The notes beneath the pieces were generated by a model. That model did no database searches, was not told where the DNA came from, and was given only the letters and a program-made list of their open reading frames with translations. From an uncultured Ruegeria sp. (GTDB lineage Bacteria; Pseudomonadota; Alphaproteobacteria; Rhodobacterales; Rhodobacteraceae), in contig NZ_CANNGO010000001.1 of assembly GCF_947504215.1 (NCBI RefSeq), positions 248,001 to 312,000 of the forward strand: 64,000 bases of DNA. The letters are read 5' to 3'. Positions 38,032-46,630 of the stretch are shown here, one piece after another; positions within the stretch are counted from its first letter, which is position 1, and the number at the start of each line of letters is the position of its first letter. Made by a program: the position numbers and the translations under genes.

Positions 38032-39135
38032 TCAGCCGATGTGAAACAACGTCGTGAACAACCTCGGATCAAGGCTAGACGCCTCAAACGTGGGCCCTTC
38101 TGTCAGAATCGAAACCGCATCATGGCTGTGCAGGCTTTCCTGATGGCTGGCGATTACCCTGAAATCCCCAACGTGATGATCCGCAAGAAGCTCCGAACAG
38201 AACAAGCGCGCCGCATCTTCGACGAAGATGGGATTGGCGGCGTTCAACTCTGCAAACGCTTGTTCATCTTCACGCTTGACCATCACCTGAGTTTCGGTCG
38301 GTACCGCACGACGGCACAGCGCGATCAGGTCTTCGAACCAGAGGCAATCGGCATCGCAATCCACGACTACAGAAATCCGGGCCACGGACCGTTGCGAATG
38401 TGGGGTCGCCAGTTGACCACGCATCGACCGCGCATGTTCGCTCAACTCCAGAGAACAAGGACAGGTCGACGAATAGACATAGTCGAGATGCATGATCTTT
38501 TGGCGCACGCCATTTTGCTCGATCAATTCCAGCGCGATATCGTAGTACTGATACCCCTCCAGACCAGATCGCAGGCTTGTTACCTTGTCTGGATAGGAAA
38601 AGCGCATCTGGATACGTGCATCAAAGCTCTCCAGATCGGTCATATAGTCATTCAGAGCCGCTTCCATCACCTCGAAACTAAAGGTGCGTTCTGCGTGCTT
38701 GTAGAAAGACCGCATGATCCGGGACATGTTGATGCCCTTTTTCTCGGCCTCAAGGCTGACTGTGCCAGTGATCGAGGTTTCCAGCGTCAGATCTTCATCG
38801 TCTTTGCGGTGAAACCGGATCGGCAGGCGGAAGTTCGAGATGCCGACATGCTGAATCTGCTGCTTGGCCCCACGGATCAGACTGGATGGACCATTCTGCA
38901 AATCGGGCAAAGATGCACGATAGGCTGTATCAACGGTGAAATCTTCGGCGTATTCCCGCGTCAGTGACGGGTAGCTTACCGGCGTTAGACCAGGAATCAA
39001 ACGGGCGACGGCTGGGTCCAACTGACTGATCTCGGCTGCGGATGCTGATCGCGCCCATTCCCGCAGAACCTTTAGGGCCTCAGCGGCCTGTTCACGATCA
39101 GGGGTTTCGTCAATGTCGCGCGGATGAACGTTCAT
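38032..39135 (-). CDS. folE2: GTP cyclohydrolase I type 2 (FolE2)
   Basis: Zinc-independent-type enzyme making dihydroneopterin triphosphate from GTP, first step of folate synthesis. The 367-residue product carries the FolE2 signature: a catalytic Cys-rich STCPCSLELSEHAR, the TPHSQRS motif, and a Glu/His set near SFEVMEAALNDYM. The N-terminal part (MNVHPRDIDETP onward) is longer than in some bacteria. The ATG at 39135 is chosen from homologue starts; the frame extends far upstream without support. FolB and FolP lie 17 kb away, so the folate genes are split. A metZ terminator lies upstream, so it has its own promoter. Confidence 0.95.
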   Translation of the reverse strand: MNVHPRDIDETPDREQAAEALKVLREWARSASAAEISQLDPAVARLIPGLTPVSYPSLTREYAEDFTVDTAYRASLPDLQNGPSSLIRGAKQQIQHVGISNFRLPIRFHRKDDEDLTLETSITGTVSLEAEKKGINMSRIMRSFYKHAERTFSFEVMEAALNDYMTDLESFDARIQMRFSYPDKVTSLRSGLEGYQYYDIALELIEQNGVRQKIMHLDYVYSSTCPCSLELSEHARSMRGQLATPHSQRSVARISVVVDCDADCLWFEDLIALCRRAVPTETQVMVKREDEQAFAELNAANPIFVEDAARLFCSELLADHHVGDFRVIASHQESLHSHDAVSILTEGPTFEASSLDPRLFTTLFHIG

Positions 39136-39228
39136 TGCATGGGGTTCCTTGATTGGTCGCAGGAATATATACAACTGTCGGTCTTTTTCCAGTCTATCCC
39201 TATACGTGTCATATTGCAGCCCGGATCG

Positions 39229-39260
39229 AAAAAAACGGCGCAAAATGGTCGCCTTGCGCC
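39229..39260 (-). terminator. Intrinsic terminator of metZ
   Basis: On the minus strand GGCGCAA and TTGCGCC pair (39260-39254 with 39243-39237) and a T run follows. It lies 102 nt after the metZ stop. Confidence 0.88.
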
Positions 39261-39361
39261 CTAAAGCGCCTACGCCAAACGAAATTGCCGCCAAAGGGAT
39301 GTGCGTTCCATCGCAAATGACCAAGCTACAGCCCTGCAAAAGGCCGGGTCGCCGCCGCAAA

Positions 39362-40552
39362 CTAGCTTTGTGAGACGTCCAGTGCCTGCCGTATGTCAGC
39401 CAAAAGATCGCCGACATCTTCCAGCCCAACCGACAAGCGGATCAGCCCCGGCGTGATCCCCAGCTCTTCTTTCTGATCATTACTCAGACGCTGATGGGTT
39501 GTTGTCGCGGGATGGGTTGCGATCGATTTCGCGTCCCCGAGATTGTTGGAAATCACCGGAATGGTCATCGCGTTCAGGAACGCAAATGCAGCATCCTTGC
39601 CGCCCTTGATATCCAATGAAAGAACCGTGCCACCTTTGCCGCCAAGTTGTGCCTGGACCAATTCATTCTGCGCGTGAGTTTTTAGACCTGGATAAAGAGT
39701 CCGCTCCAACGCCACATGCCCTTCCAGCGCTTCTGCGATTTTCAAAGCGGTGTCTGCCTGTGCATTGACCCGCAAAGCCATGGTTTCCAACCCTTTGAGC
39801 ATGATCCACGCATTAAAGGGGCTTAGCGCGCCACCGGTGTGTTTCAGGTAAGGTTCGACCGTTCCGCGAATGAACTCTTTGGTGCCAATGATAACGCCAC
39901 CCAGGGCACGCCCCTGCCCGTCTATGTGTTTGGTGGCCGAATAGACGACGACATCTGCCCCCTGCTCGATCGCGCGCGAAAACACCGGGGTCGAGAACAC
40001 ATTGTCCACAATTACGACGGCCCCGACGGCATGCGCCAACTTGGACACAGCGGCAATGTCGATCACTTCCAGTGTCGGATTCGACATGGATTCAAAGAAC
40101 ACTGCTTTGGTCTCGGGGCGGATTGCCGCCTGCCATTGCTCCAGATCCGTTCCGTCAACAAACGTCACATCGACGCCATAGCCGGTCAGGATGTTCTCGA
40201 GGATGTACAAGCATGAGCCAAACAGCGCCTTGGCCGAAACAACATGATCGCCAGCCTTCAACATAGACGTCAATGCACCATTGACTGCCGCCATGCCAGA
40301 CGCCGTGGCAAATGCATCTTCGCCACCTTCCAGCGCGGCAATGCGCTGCTCGAACATGGACACGGTGGGGTTGCCGTAACGGGCATAAATGAACTCATCC
40401 GGACCACATTCCAGAAACCGGGCTTCGGCCTGTTCGGCGGTATCGTAGACGAAGCCCTGTGTCAGGAAGATCGCTTCGCTTACTTCGTTGTACTGACTGC
40501 GACGGATGCCGCCATGGACGGCTTGGGTGCGCTTGTTCCAGCTCTCGCTCAT
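39362..40552 (-). CDS. metZ: O-succinylhomoserine sulfhydrylase
   Basis: PLP enzyme of 396 residues that makes homocysteine directly from O-succinylhomoserine and sulfide, for methionine synthesis. Cys/Met-metabolism PLP family marks: RYGNPTVSMFEQR, EGGEDAFATASGMAA, the SNPTLEVIDI motif and the Schiff-base Lys in YSATKHIDGQGRALGG. The C-terminal RLSVGLEDVGDL is standard. A SAM-II riboswitch (40631-40690) and an attenuator-like hairpin lie between the promoter and the ATG, so expression falls as S-adenosylmethionine rises. A ribosome site (AAAGGA) precedes the start. Confidence 0.95.
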   Translation of the reverse strand: MSESWNKRTQAVHGGIRRSQYNEVSEAIFLTQGFVYDTAEQAEARFLECGPDEFIYARYGNPTVSMFEQRIAALEGGEDAFATASGMAAVNGALTSMLKAGDHVVSAKALFGSCLYILENILTGYGVDVTFVDGTDLEQWQAAIRPETKAVFFESMSNPTLEVIDIAAVSKLAHAVGAVVIVDNVFSTPVFSRAIEQGADVVVYSATKHIDGQGRALGGVIIGTKEFIRGTVEPYLKHTGGALSPFNAWIMLKGLETMALRVNAQADTALKIAEALEGHVALERTLYPGLKTHAQNELVQAQLGGKGGTVLSLDIKGGKDAAFAFLNAMTIPVISNNLGDAKSIATHPATTTHQRLSNDQKEELGITPGLIRLSVGLEDVGDLLADIRQALDVSQS

Positions 40553-40588
40553 GTCATTCCTTTCGGCTCCGAACCCGGAGCGCCCAAC

Positions 40589-40624
40589 AAAAAAACCCCA
40601 GACGCGGTCAAGCGAAAGGGGTCT
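40589..40624 (-). terminator. Attenuator-like terminator downstream of the SAM-II riboswitch
   Basis: Minus-strand AGACCCC (40624-40618) pairs with GGGG plus TTT (40599-40593; one G-T pair), followed by a run of Ts. It lies between the riboswitch and metZ. A second small hairpin (GCTCCG/CGGAGC, 40566-40581) precedes the ribosome site. This suggests that ligand binding could act on transcription as well as translation. Confidence 0.6.
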
Positions 40625-40630
40625 TTCATC

Positions 40631-40690
40631 CTGACCTTTTAGCGGTGTTGTTTATCGTGGCCCGCAATCCGGTAACAAATCGCCACGTAG
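40631..40690 (-). ncRNA. SAM-II riboswitch (metA motif)
   Basis: On the minus strand the leader has the SAM-II order: a P1 stem GTGGC with GCCAC (40686-40682 and 40660-40656 region), the conserved TTACCGGATTGC loop between the stem strands, then ATAAA and the 3' GCTAAAAGG that forms the pseudoknot. It lies about 80 nt before metZ, a standard SAM-II position in alphaproteobacteria. It senses S-adenosylmethionine and turns the gene off when it is abundant. Confidence 0.88.
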
Positions 40691-40701
40691 CTTCTGAAAG
40701 G

Positions 40702-40730
40702 CCAATACGCCCCCTGTGTTTGGTCGTCAA
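40702..40730 (-). promoter_or_regulatory. Sigma-70 promoter of metZ
   Basis: TTGACG and TATTGG with a 17-nt spacer on the minus strand. The start would fall near 40695, just upstream of the riboswitch. Confidence 0.6.
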
Positions 40731-40816
40731 GTCCGACGATAATTTGTCACGGTTTCGTAACCAACCTTGCCGATCCCACCGAAAACCGCATGATCAAGCC
40801 AAAACGCGGAGGCCCC

Positions 40817-41515
40817 ATGACACACCCGATCGACCTGTATTTCTGGCCCACGCCGAACGGCTGGAAAGTGTCTATCGCTTTGGAAGAGATGGAGCTGCCC
40901 TACACCACTCATCTGATCAACATCGGCAACGGCGATCAATTTGAACCTAATTTTCTTAAGATCGCGCCCAACAATCGGATGCCCGCCATCGTTGATCCCA
41001 AAGGTCCAGATGGCGCGCCGATCTCGGTTTTTGAAAGCGGTGCCATCCTGATGTATCTGGCCCGCAAGACAGGTCAGTTCTACGGTAATACCGAACGCGA
41101 CCGGATTGCGGTTGAGGAATGGTTGATGTGGCAGATGGGTGGCGTGGGCCCGATGGCCGGTCAGGCGCATCACTTCCTGAAATACGCCCCACAGATGGAT
41201 CCGCCGCAAGACCTGCCCTACGCAAAAGATCGCTACCGAGCCGAGGTCGCGCGTCTATACGGGGTGCTGAACCGGCGGCTGGCCGAAAACGAATACGTCG
41301 CGGGTGATTTCTATTCGATTGCAGACATGTCGGTCTGGGGTTGGGCCAGCTTATGGGAGGGCCAACAGCAAGTGCTGCAGGATAAACCCCACTTTGCGCG
41401 CTGGCTGGAGGTCGTCAGCTCTCGGTCCGGGGTCCAAGCAGGACGCGCGCTGCATGCGGATCTGCGGGGGGACCATAGGGACAAGCAGTCGCAAGGGATC
41501 TTGTTTCGGCGTTAG
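40817..41515 (+). CDS. Glutathione S-transferase, Nu-class (YghU/YfcG-like)
   Basis: 232 residues. The N-terminal thioredoxin-fold half (IDLYFWPTPNGWKVSIALEE, KIAPNNRMPAIVD, VFESGAILMYLA) and the all-helical second half match the YghU/YfcG group, which has glutathione disulfide reductase activity. The start follows GGAGG and replaces an upstream frame start at 40790. It is divergent from metZ. It joins two other GSTs (48119 and 61246) and gor in a glutathione-linked set. Confidence 0.9.
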   Translation: MTHPIDLYFWPTPNGWKVSIALEEMELPYTTHLINIGNGDQFEPNFLKIAPNNRMPAIVDPKGPDGAPISVFESGAILMYLARKTGQFYGNTERDRIAVEEWLMWQMGGVGPMAGQAHHFLKYAPQMDPPQDLPYAKDRYRAEVARLYGVLNRRLAENEYVAGDFYSIADMSVWGWASLWEGQQQVLQDKPHFARWLEVVSSRSGVQAGRALHADLRGDHRDKQSQGILFRR

Positions 41516-41585
41516 AGCGTTTTGCCTGATGTCCAATTTGAGATCATGATGGACATCCGTTTCTTCGTTGCTTTAAGTCTGAACC

Positions 41586-42764
41586 GTGTCGTTGGTTGAA
41601 GACCTTGAACAAATTCTGGACGTGGTCGTCCGAATCGACCCCAGCTTTCAAGCGGTCGAACCAAGTATTGTCGAAGCCTGTATCCGGGACGTGCGACTGG
41701 ACGCATTGGCCGAGAAAGAGGGCGAGTTCTTGCTTTCAGCAATGCGTCTGCTGGCACTACCGGCGAATGGACACACGCGCCTTATCCCAAATGATGCTAT
41801 CTCGGTGCTGCCGCTTCGGTTCGTGACCGTCGGGAAATCTGTATTCCTGACGAAATCTGGGGCGGTTCCCAGCAACAGCCCAATCAGAAAGCTGATTGCC
41901 GTCAATGGCATTCCGGTCGAACAGGTTGAAGCGGCCGCGCAAAGTTATCTTGCCGGGACGCCGCAAAGGAAACGCGTAATTGGCCCTATCTTGCTTTCGT
42001 GGCCACTGGCCCTGACTCATTTGGGGGCTGCTTCGGCCGGCGATACAACAATTTACCTAATGCAAGACGCGGAAGGGCAAGCCGATACTATGGTCGTGGA
42101 CAACTCGAACATTGTTCCTGCGTCGCAATTGTATCCGAGAAATGAGCATGGACAGATGGATCCGGTGTGGGATTTCAAAACCCTCGCCGATATCGCGGTA
42201 TGGCCCGGGATCGGGCTCTCTGTGTGCCTACCCAGTTTTCTGGAAACAGACGACAACCAACTATCCAGATCAATCGCGAAAGCAGCAGCTCGACTACGAA
42301 GCTATGCAGCCGTACCTCTGCTAATCGACGTCAGGGGAAACACTGGGGGAGATTTCCTGAAAACCCTGCCTTTAATTGATGCAATCGCAGAAAGCTCGAA
42401 CAAGCGCCGTTGCGCAGTCCTTGTCGACAAATTCACATTTTCTGCCGCAATTGTTTTTGCGGCTATTCTAAAGCACCGCTTAGGACGCAATCTCGTTCTT
42501 GTAGGGGAAGAGATGGGCGATGGCCTGAAGTTCTTCGCTGAAGGCGGATCGGTTGTTCTGCCAAGCAGCGGCGCTGTCGTGCGATATTCAACCGCCCTTC
42601 ACGATTGGGCGTCTGGATCCATCGATCGCACCACCCCGCCCGAAGTCGCAGAGCAGATTCTTAAAGTGGGAAAACTGGAAATCGATCGACACTGGACAGC
42701 GTCACCCCAACATGTGGAATCACCAGCTGAAACCTATCAGAGAATTCTTCGAGAGCTACATTGA
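41586..42764 (+). CDS. S41 peptidase-like protein, leader possibly out of frame
   Basis: 392 residues with an S41 (tail-specific protease) fold. An N-terminal helical region (DLEQILDVVVRIDPSF, GEFLLSAMRLLAL) ends in NGHTRLIPN. The later core has LLIDVRGNTGGDF and the serine in KFTFSAAIVFAA. The usual catalytic lysine of the GxG-K segment is not obvious (GEEMGDGLK). The frame begins at a GTG at 41586 directly after an in-frame stop, and no signal peptide is in frame. A signal-like sequence, MMDIRFFVALSL, starts at 41546 in another frame and stops nearby, so a frameshift could have split leader from body. The function is unknown. Confidence 0.65.
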   Translation: MSLVEDLEQILDVVVRIDPSFQAVEPSIVEACIRDVRLDALAEKEGEFLLSAMRLLALPANGHTRLIPNDAISVLPLRFVTVGKSVFLTKSGAVPSNSPIRKLIAVNGIPVEQVEAAAQSYLAGTPQRKRVIGPILLSWPLALTHLGAASAGDTTIYLMQDAEGQADTMVVDNSNIVPASQLYPRNEHGQMDPVWDFKTLADIAVWPGIGLSVCLPSFLETDDNQLSRSIAKAAARLRSYAAVPLLIDVRGNTGGDFLKTLPLIDAIAESSNKRRCAVLVDKFTFSAAIVFAAILKHRLGRNLVLVGEEMGDGLKFFAEGGSVVLPSSGAVVRYSTALHDWASGSIDRTTPPEVAEQILKVGKLEIDRHWTASPQHVESPAETYQRILRELH

Positions 42765-42998
42765 CCACCGGCCTAGCAAGCCTCGCATCCCTTTCTGCAC
42801 CGAACAAAACGTCTGGATCGGGCCGAATATTCTCGGTTTCTTCCAACGTCACTTGGATCATCGCGCATGCACGTTTCACCCGACATGTATTTTGCCGTAT
42901 GACAACACGGGCGCAACTGGTCTCGGCTGATGATGACTGGCACAAAGAATGATGACCGGCTAGTGCTATTTCACAGAACAGGATCAGAAGGGTTTTGC

Positions 42999-43832
42999 AT
43001 GCGTCGGTCGTTGTCTACCAGAAACATCTCGCTTTTGGTATTTGCGGCATTGGCCCTCGCAAGCTTGAACTACTTTCGGGTTGCATCCTCGACATTCCAA
43101 TCCAATCGCTTGTTCGTGGAAGAAATGACGTGGCCAGAAGTCCACGCCGCGCTGGAAGCAGGGTATAAAACGGTCATTATCCCGACCGGCGGCACAGAAC
43201 AGAATGGGCCTCACACCGTTCTTGGTAGGCACAACTTTGTTGTAGCGCATACCAGTAAGAAAATTGCCGACAGGTTAGGAAATACACTGATCGCGCCTGT
43301 GATACCCTATGTGCCGCAAGGTGATGTCGGCGCAGAACCGACTGGTCATATGAAATGGCCCGGAACCATTTCTGTGCCAGAACCTGTTTTTGAACAACTG
43401 CTTGAAGCCTCGGTTCGGAGCTTTGCTGTGCACGGGTTTAATGAAATTCTCCTCATCGGAGATAGCGGCGGAAATCAGGCCCCTCAATCCCGTGTTGCCG
43501 ACACAATGACCCTTGAACTTGCTTCTGCTGGCGTCGTTGTGCGTCACATCTCCGACTATTACGACAGGAACGGTCAAATCGCGTATCTCGAAAACTTGGG
43601 ATTCGACAAGGAACAGATCGGAACCCATGCCGGGCTTCGCGACACGTCTGAGATTCTTTTCGTTAAACCGGATGAAGCAAACCGTACTCCTCTGCCAATT
43701 CCGCCGGGTTGGTATACGGGATTTGACGGCCGGCCTGACCTTGCTTCGTCGGAAATTGGTGAGGCATTGATCCTGCTGAAGATCGAAGCAGCATTGGCGC
43801 AAATTCACGATCTGCGAAACGCGCGCCAATAG
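42999..43832 (+). CDS. Creatininase-family protein, membrane-anchored, altered metal ligands
   Basis: 277 residues with a hydrophobic N-terminal anchor or signal (about residues 10-28). The creatininase (creatinine amidohydrolase) pattern is present but several metal ligands are changed: the EQHG motif reads GTEQNGPH, the position after it reads LGRHN, and NGHGGN reads GDSGGNQ. I recall a secreted subfamily sharing this form, so it may be a distinct activity and not decay. It lies 234 nt after the S41-like gene, on the same strand, and the two may form a small accessory unit. The ATG at 42999 was chosen because the hydrophobic segment follows it. Confidence 0.75.
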   Translation: MRRSLSTRNISLLVFAALALASLNYFRVASSTFQSNRLFVEEMTWPEVHAALEAGYKTVIIPTGGTEQNGPHTVLGRHNFVVAHTSKKIADRLGNTLIAPVIPYVPQGDVGAEPTGHMKWPGTISVPEPVFEQLLEASVRSFAVHGFNEILLIGDSGGNQAPQSRVADTMTLELASAGVVVRHISDYYDRNGQIAYLENLGFDKEQIGTHAGLRDTSEILFVKPDEANRTPLPIPPGWYTGFDGRPDLASSEIGEALILLKIEAALAQIHDLRNARQ

Positions 43833-43882
43833 CGCGCAGGGGAAAGGTTCGTAGGTCGCGCACCAAACTGCGGCATTTGCAA

Positions 43883-43898
43883 ACGCCCCTTTGGGCGT
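43883..43898 (+). terminator. Weak hairpin after the creatininase-like gene
   Basis: ACGCCC-CTTT-GGGCGT is a 6-bp hairpin 51 nt after the stop. It lacks a T tract, so termination is doubtful. Confidence 0.3.
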
Positions 43899-44018
43899 GC
43901 GCCCAGCCAATAGGCAGGCCGCGATTTCGGGAAACGCGCGAAATGGGACGATGAGAAAAGAACAAATATGGAACAAACAGAAGGAAAGTCCAGACCCGGC
44001 GAGATGAGTCGCAAATGA

Positions 44019-44407
<389 letters not shown>

Positions 44408-44408
<1 letters not shown>

Positions 44409-45202
44409 TGCATCTTGAAGCGCCGCACACGCGCGCTCGCCGGTGGCTGGGCCGGGCTCGCGGCGCACTGCTGGCATCAAGCGTTTGGTTGTCAACAATA
44501 GGGCCAACGTCAGCGGCTGACACGATCATATCCGCACGCTTCACAGAACCGACCACCCGATACGCACATGGTGTGTTGGGTGATAATATCGAATACGGCA
44601 CGCTGGAAATCACGGTCCAGACCCAACGGTCAAAACAGACACAGGCAACTGATGCTGCCCAAGATCATTCGGTCCTGACTATCCGCCTTCCAGAAGATCG
44701 GGTATTCGAAGATCTCTCTCCACGTCTCACGGACGTAGATTCCGATGGCAAATTCGAAGTAGTCGTCGTGGAATCTCAAGCTCAAGAAGGCGCTCAGCTG
44801 GCGATTTATGACGCCTCGGGGCAGAAGATTGCCGCCACCCCGCATATTGGCACACGCTTTCGCTGGCTCGCCCCGATCGGCGCGGCGGATCTGGACCGTG
44901 ATGGTCATATTGAAGTCGCCTATATCGACCGCCCTCATCTGGCTAAGACCTTGCGAATCTGGCGCTTTGAAAGCGAGCAATTGACCGAAATCGCCACCCT
45001 GCCCGGCCTCACCAATCATCGGATCGGGGAGGACTTCATAAGCGGTGGCATCCGGGAATGCGGATCAGGTCCGGAACTCATTGTGGCCAGTGAAGATTGG
45101 CGCAACATTTTCAGTGTGCGCTACGCGAACGGTTGGGTAAAAAACCAACTCGGCCCGTTTTCGCCCGCAGCTATGGATCAGCACATGGCCTGTTCACAAT
45201 AG
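44408..45202 (+). CDS. Secreted VCBS/FG-GAP repeat protein
   Basis: 264 residues with an N-terminal signal-like region (rich in Arg, then hydrophobic, ending PTSAAD). Two FG-GAP-type calcium loops are visible: DVDSDGKFEVVVVES and DLDRDGHIEVAYID. This pattern suggests a beta-propeller-like fold. Its start codon overlaps the ferredoxin stop by one base (TGATG), an unusual pairing of a cytoplasmic ferredoxin with an exported protein. A role in surface or periplasmic binding is inferred only. Confidence 0.85.
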
Positions 45203-45209
45203 TACTGCC

Positions 45210-45231
45210 GCAGCCCGCGACAGCGGGCTGC
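45210..45231. terminator. Hairpin between the VCBS gene and purD
   Basis: GCAGCCCGC-GACA-GCGGGCTGC is a 9-bp perfect stem in the convergent gap. A second palindrome, GCATCT-A-AGATGC, is at 45254-45266. No T tract follows either stem. Confidence 0.55.
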
Positions 45232-45292
45232 CCGGCCCAAGGCCTGTTGAGACGCATCTAAGATGCGGCGCAAGGGCACGGGAGCTTTTTGA

Positions 45293-46555
45293 TCAAAGCG
45301 CTCGCCAGCCGATGTCGCGTCGGTAAAACCCGTCCGGCCAATCGATCCCGTCAACCATCGCGTAAGCCCGGTCGCGTGCTTGCTTCAAGGTCTCACCACG
45401 TGCGGTAACGTTCAACACGCGCCCGCCTGAGGCGGTGATCTGACCATCAACAGACTTGGTCCCTGCATGGAAAACCATGTTTCTGCTGTCTTCAGGAACA
45501 CAATCCAGACCTTTGATAAAAGTCCCTTTTTCATAGGATCCCGGATACCCGTTGGCAGCCATGACCACCGTCATTGCATAATCATCCGCCCAGTTGACCT
45601 GCGTTTCGCCTAACCGTCCCTCAGCTGCCGCATGCATCAGATCCATCGCCTGCGCCCCCAAGCGCATCATCAAAACCTGACACTCCGGGTCACCAAAACG
45701 AACGTTGTACTCCACCAAACGGGGCTGGCCGTCCCTGATCATCAATCCCGCGTACAGGACACCCTGAAACGGCATACCCCGGCGCTTCATTTCCTCCATG
45801 GTGGGCCGGATGATTTCTTCCATCGCGCGCGCCTCGATATCAGCACTCAATACCGGCGCGGGGGAATAGGCGCCCATGCCGCCGGTGTTCAGTCCGGTGT
45901 CACCTTCACCGACGCGTTTGTGGTCCTGAGCGGTTCCGATCGAAAGAATCTCCTCGCCATCGCAGAGCACAAACAACGACGCCTCTTCGCCGTCCATGAA
46001 CTCTTCGATCACGATCTCAGCCCCGGCACCGCCAAAAGCCCCTCCGAACATGTCGTCTATCGCGTCCAGAGCGTCCTGTTCCTCCATCGCCACGATCACG
46101 CCCTTGCCTGCAGCCAGACCATCAGCTTTGACGACAATCGGCGCGCCCCGTTCGCGAATATAGGCTTTAGCAGGCCCAGCTTCGGTAAATCGCGCATACG
46201 CCGCTGTCGGTGCCCCCGACGCATCACAGACTTCCTTGGTAAAGCTCTTTGAAGCCTCCAATTGCGCCGCTTCTGCCGAGGGTCCGAAAACCAACACCCC
46301 GGCTTCACGCAGACGATCTGCAACACCCGCAGCCAATGGCGCCTCGGGGCCTACAATGACAAAATCAATCGCGTTTTCTTCCGCAAAGCTGACCACCGCA
46401 CCGCCGTTTTCGATATCCAGCGCCGCGCAATCGGCAATCTGGGCGATCCCGGCATTGCCCGGCGCCACGATGAGGCGGTCACATTTAGGGTTTTGCAACA
46501 CGGCCCAGGCCAGGCTGTGCTCGCGCCCACCACTGCCGAGAATGAGGATATTCAT
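45293..46555 (-). CDS. purD: Phosphoribosylamine-glycine ligase
   Basis: ATP-grasp enzyme (GAR synthetase, 420 residues) of purine synthesis. The start MNILILGSGGREHSLAW is the family signature. ATP-grasp residues follow: PIVVKADGLAAGKGVIVA, EFMDGEEASLFVL and RFGDPECQVL. The start at 46555 is supported by that start; a longer frame from 46666 has no site. Divergent from xseA across 75 nt. Confidence 0.98.
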   Translation of the reverse strand: MNILILGSGGREHSLAWAVLQNPKCDRLIVAPGNAGIAQIADCAALDIENGGAVVSFAEENAIDFVIVGPEAPLAAGVADRLREAGVLVFGPSAEAAQLEASKSFTKEVCDASGAPTAAYARFTEAGPAKAYIRERGAPIVVKADGLAAGKGVIVAMEEQDALDAIDDMFGGAFGGAGAEIVIEEFMDGEEASLFVLCDGEEILSIGTAQDHKRVGEGDTGLNTGGMGAYSPAPVLSADIEARAMEEIIRPTMEEMKRRGMPFQGVLYAGLMIRDGQPRLVEYNVRFGDPECQVLMMRLGAQAMDLMHAAAEGRLGETQVNWADDYAMTVVMAANGYPGSYEKGTFIKGLDCVPEDSRNMVFHAGTKSVDGQITASGGRVLNVTARGETLKQARDRAYAMVDGIDWPDGFYRRDIGWRAL

Positions 46556-46630
46556 GAATGCGCTCCGATCTGCTTGGCCTTGCCTTCCGGGCGTTCTAAG
46601 CTGGGCACGCATTTGACACAAGGCGCTGAA

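Noticed and set aside
43960..44005. GGAAAGTCCAGAC stretch reminiscent of the 5' conserved region of RNase P RNA
   Set aside because: The rest of the RNase P core and its partner motifs are absent in the surrounding sequence.
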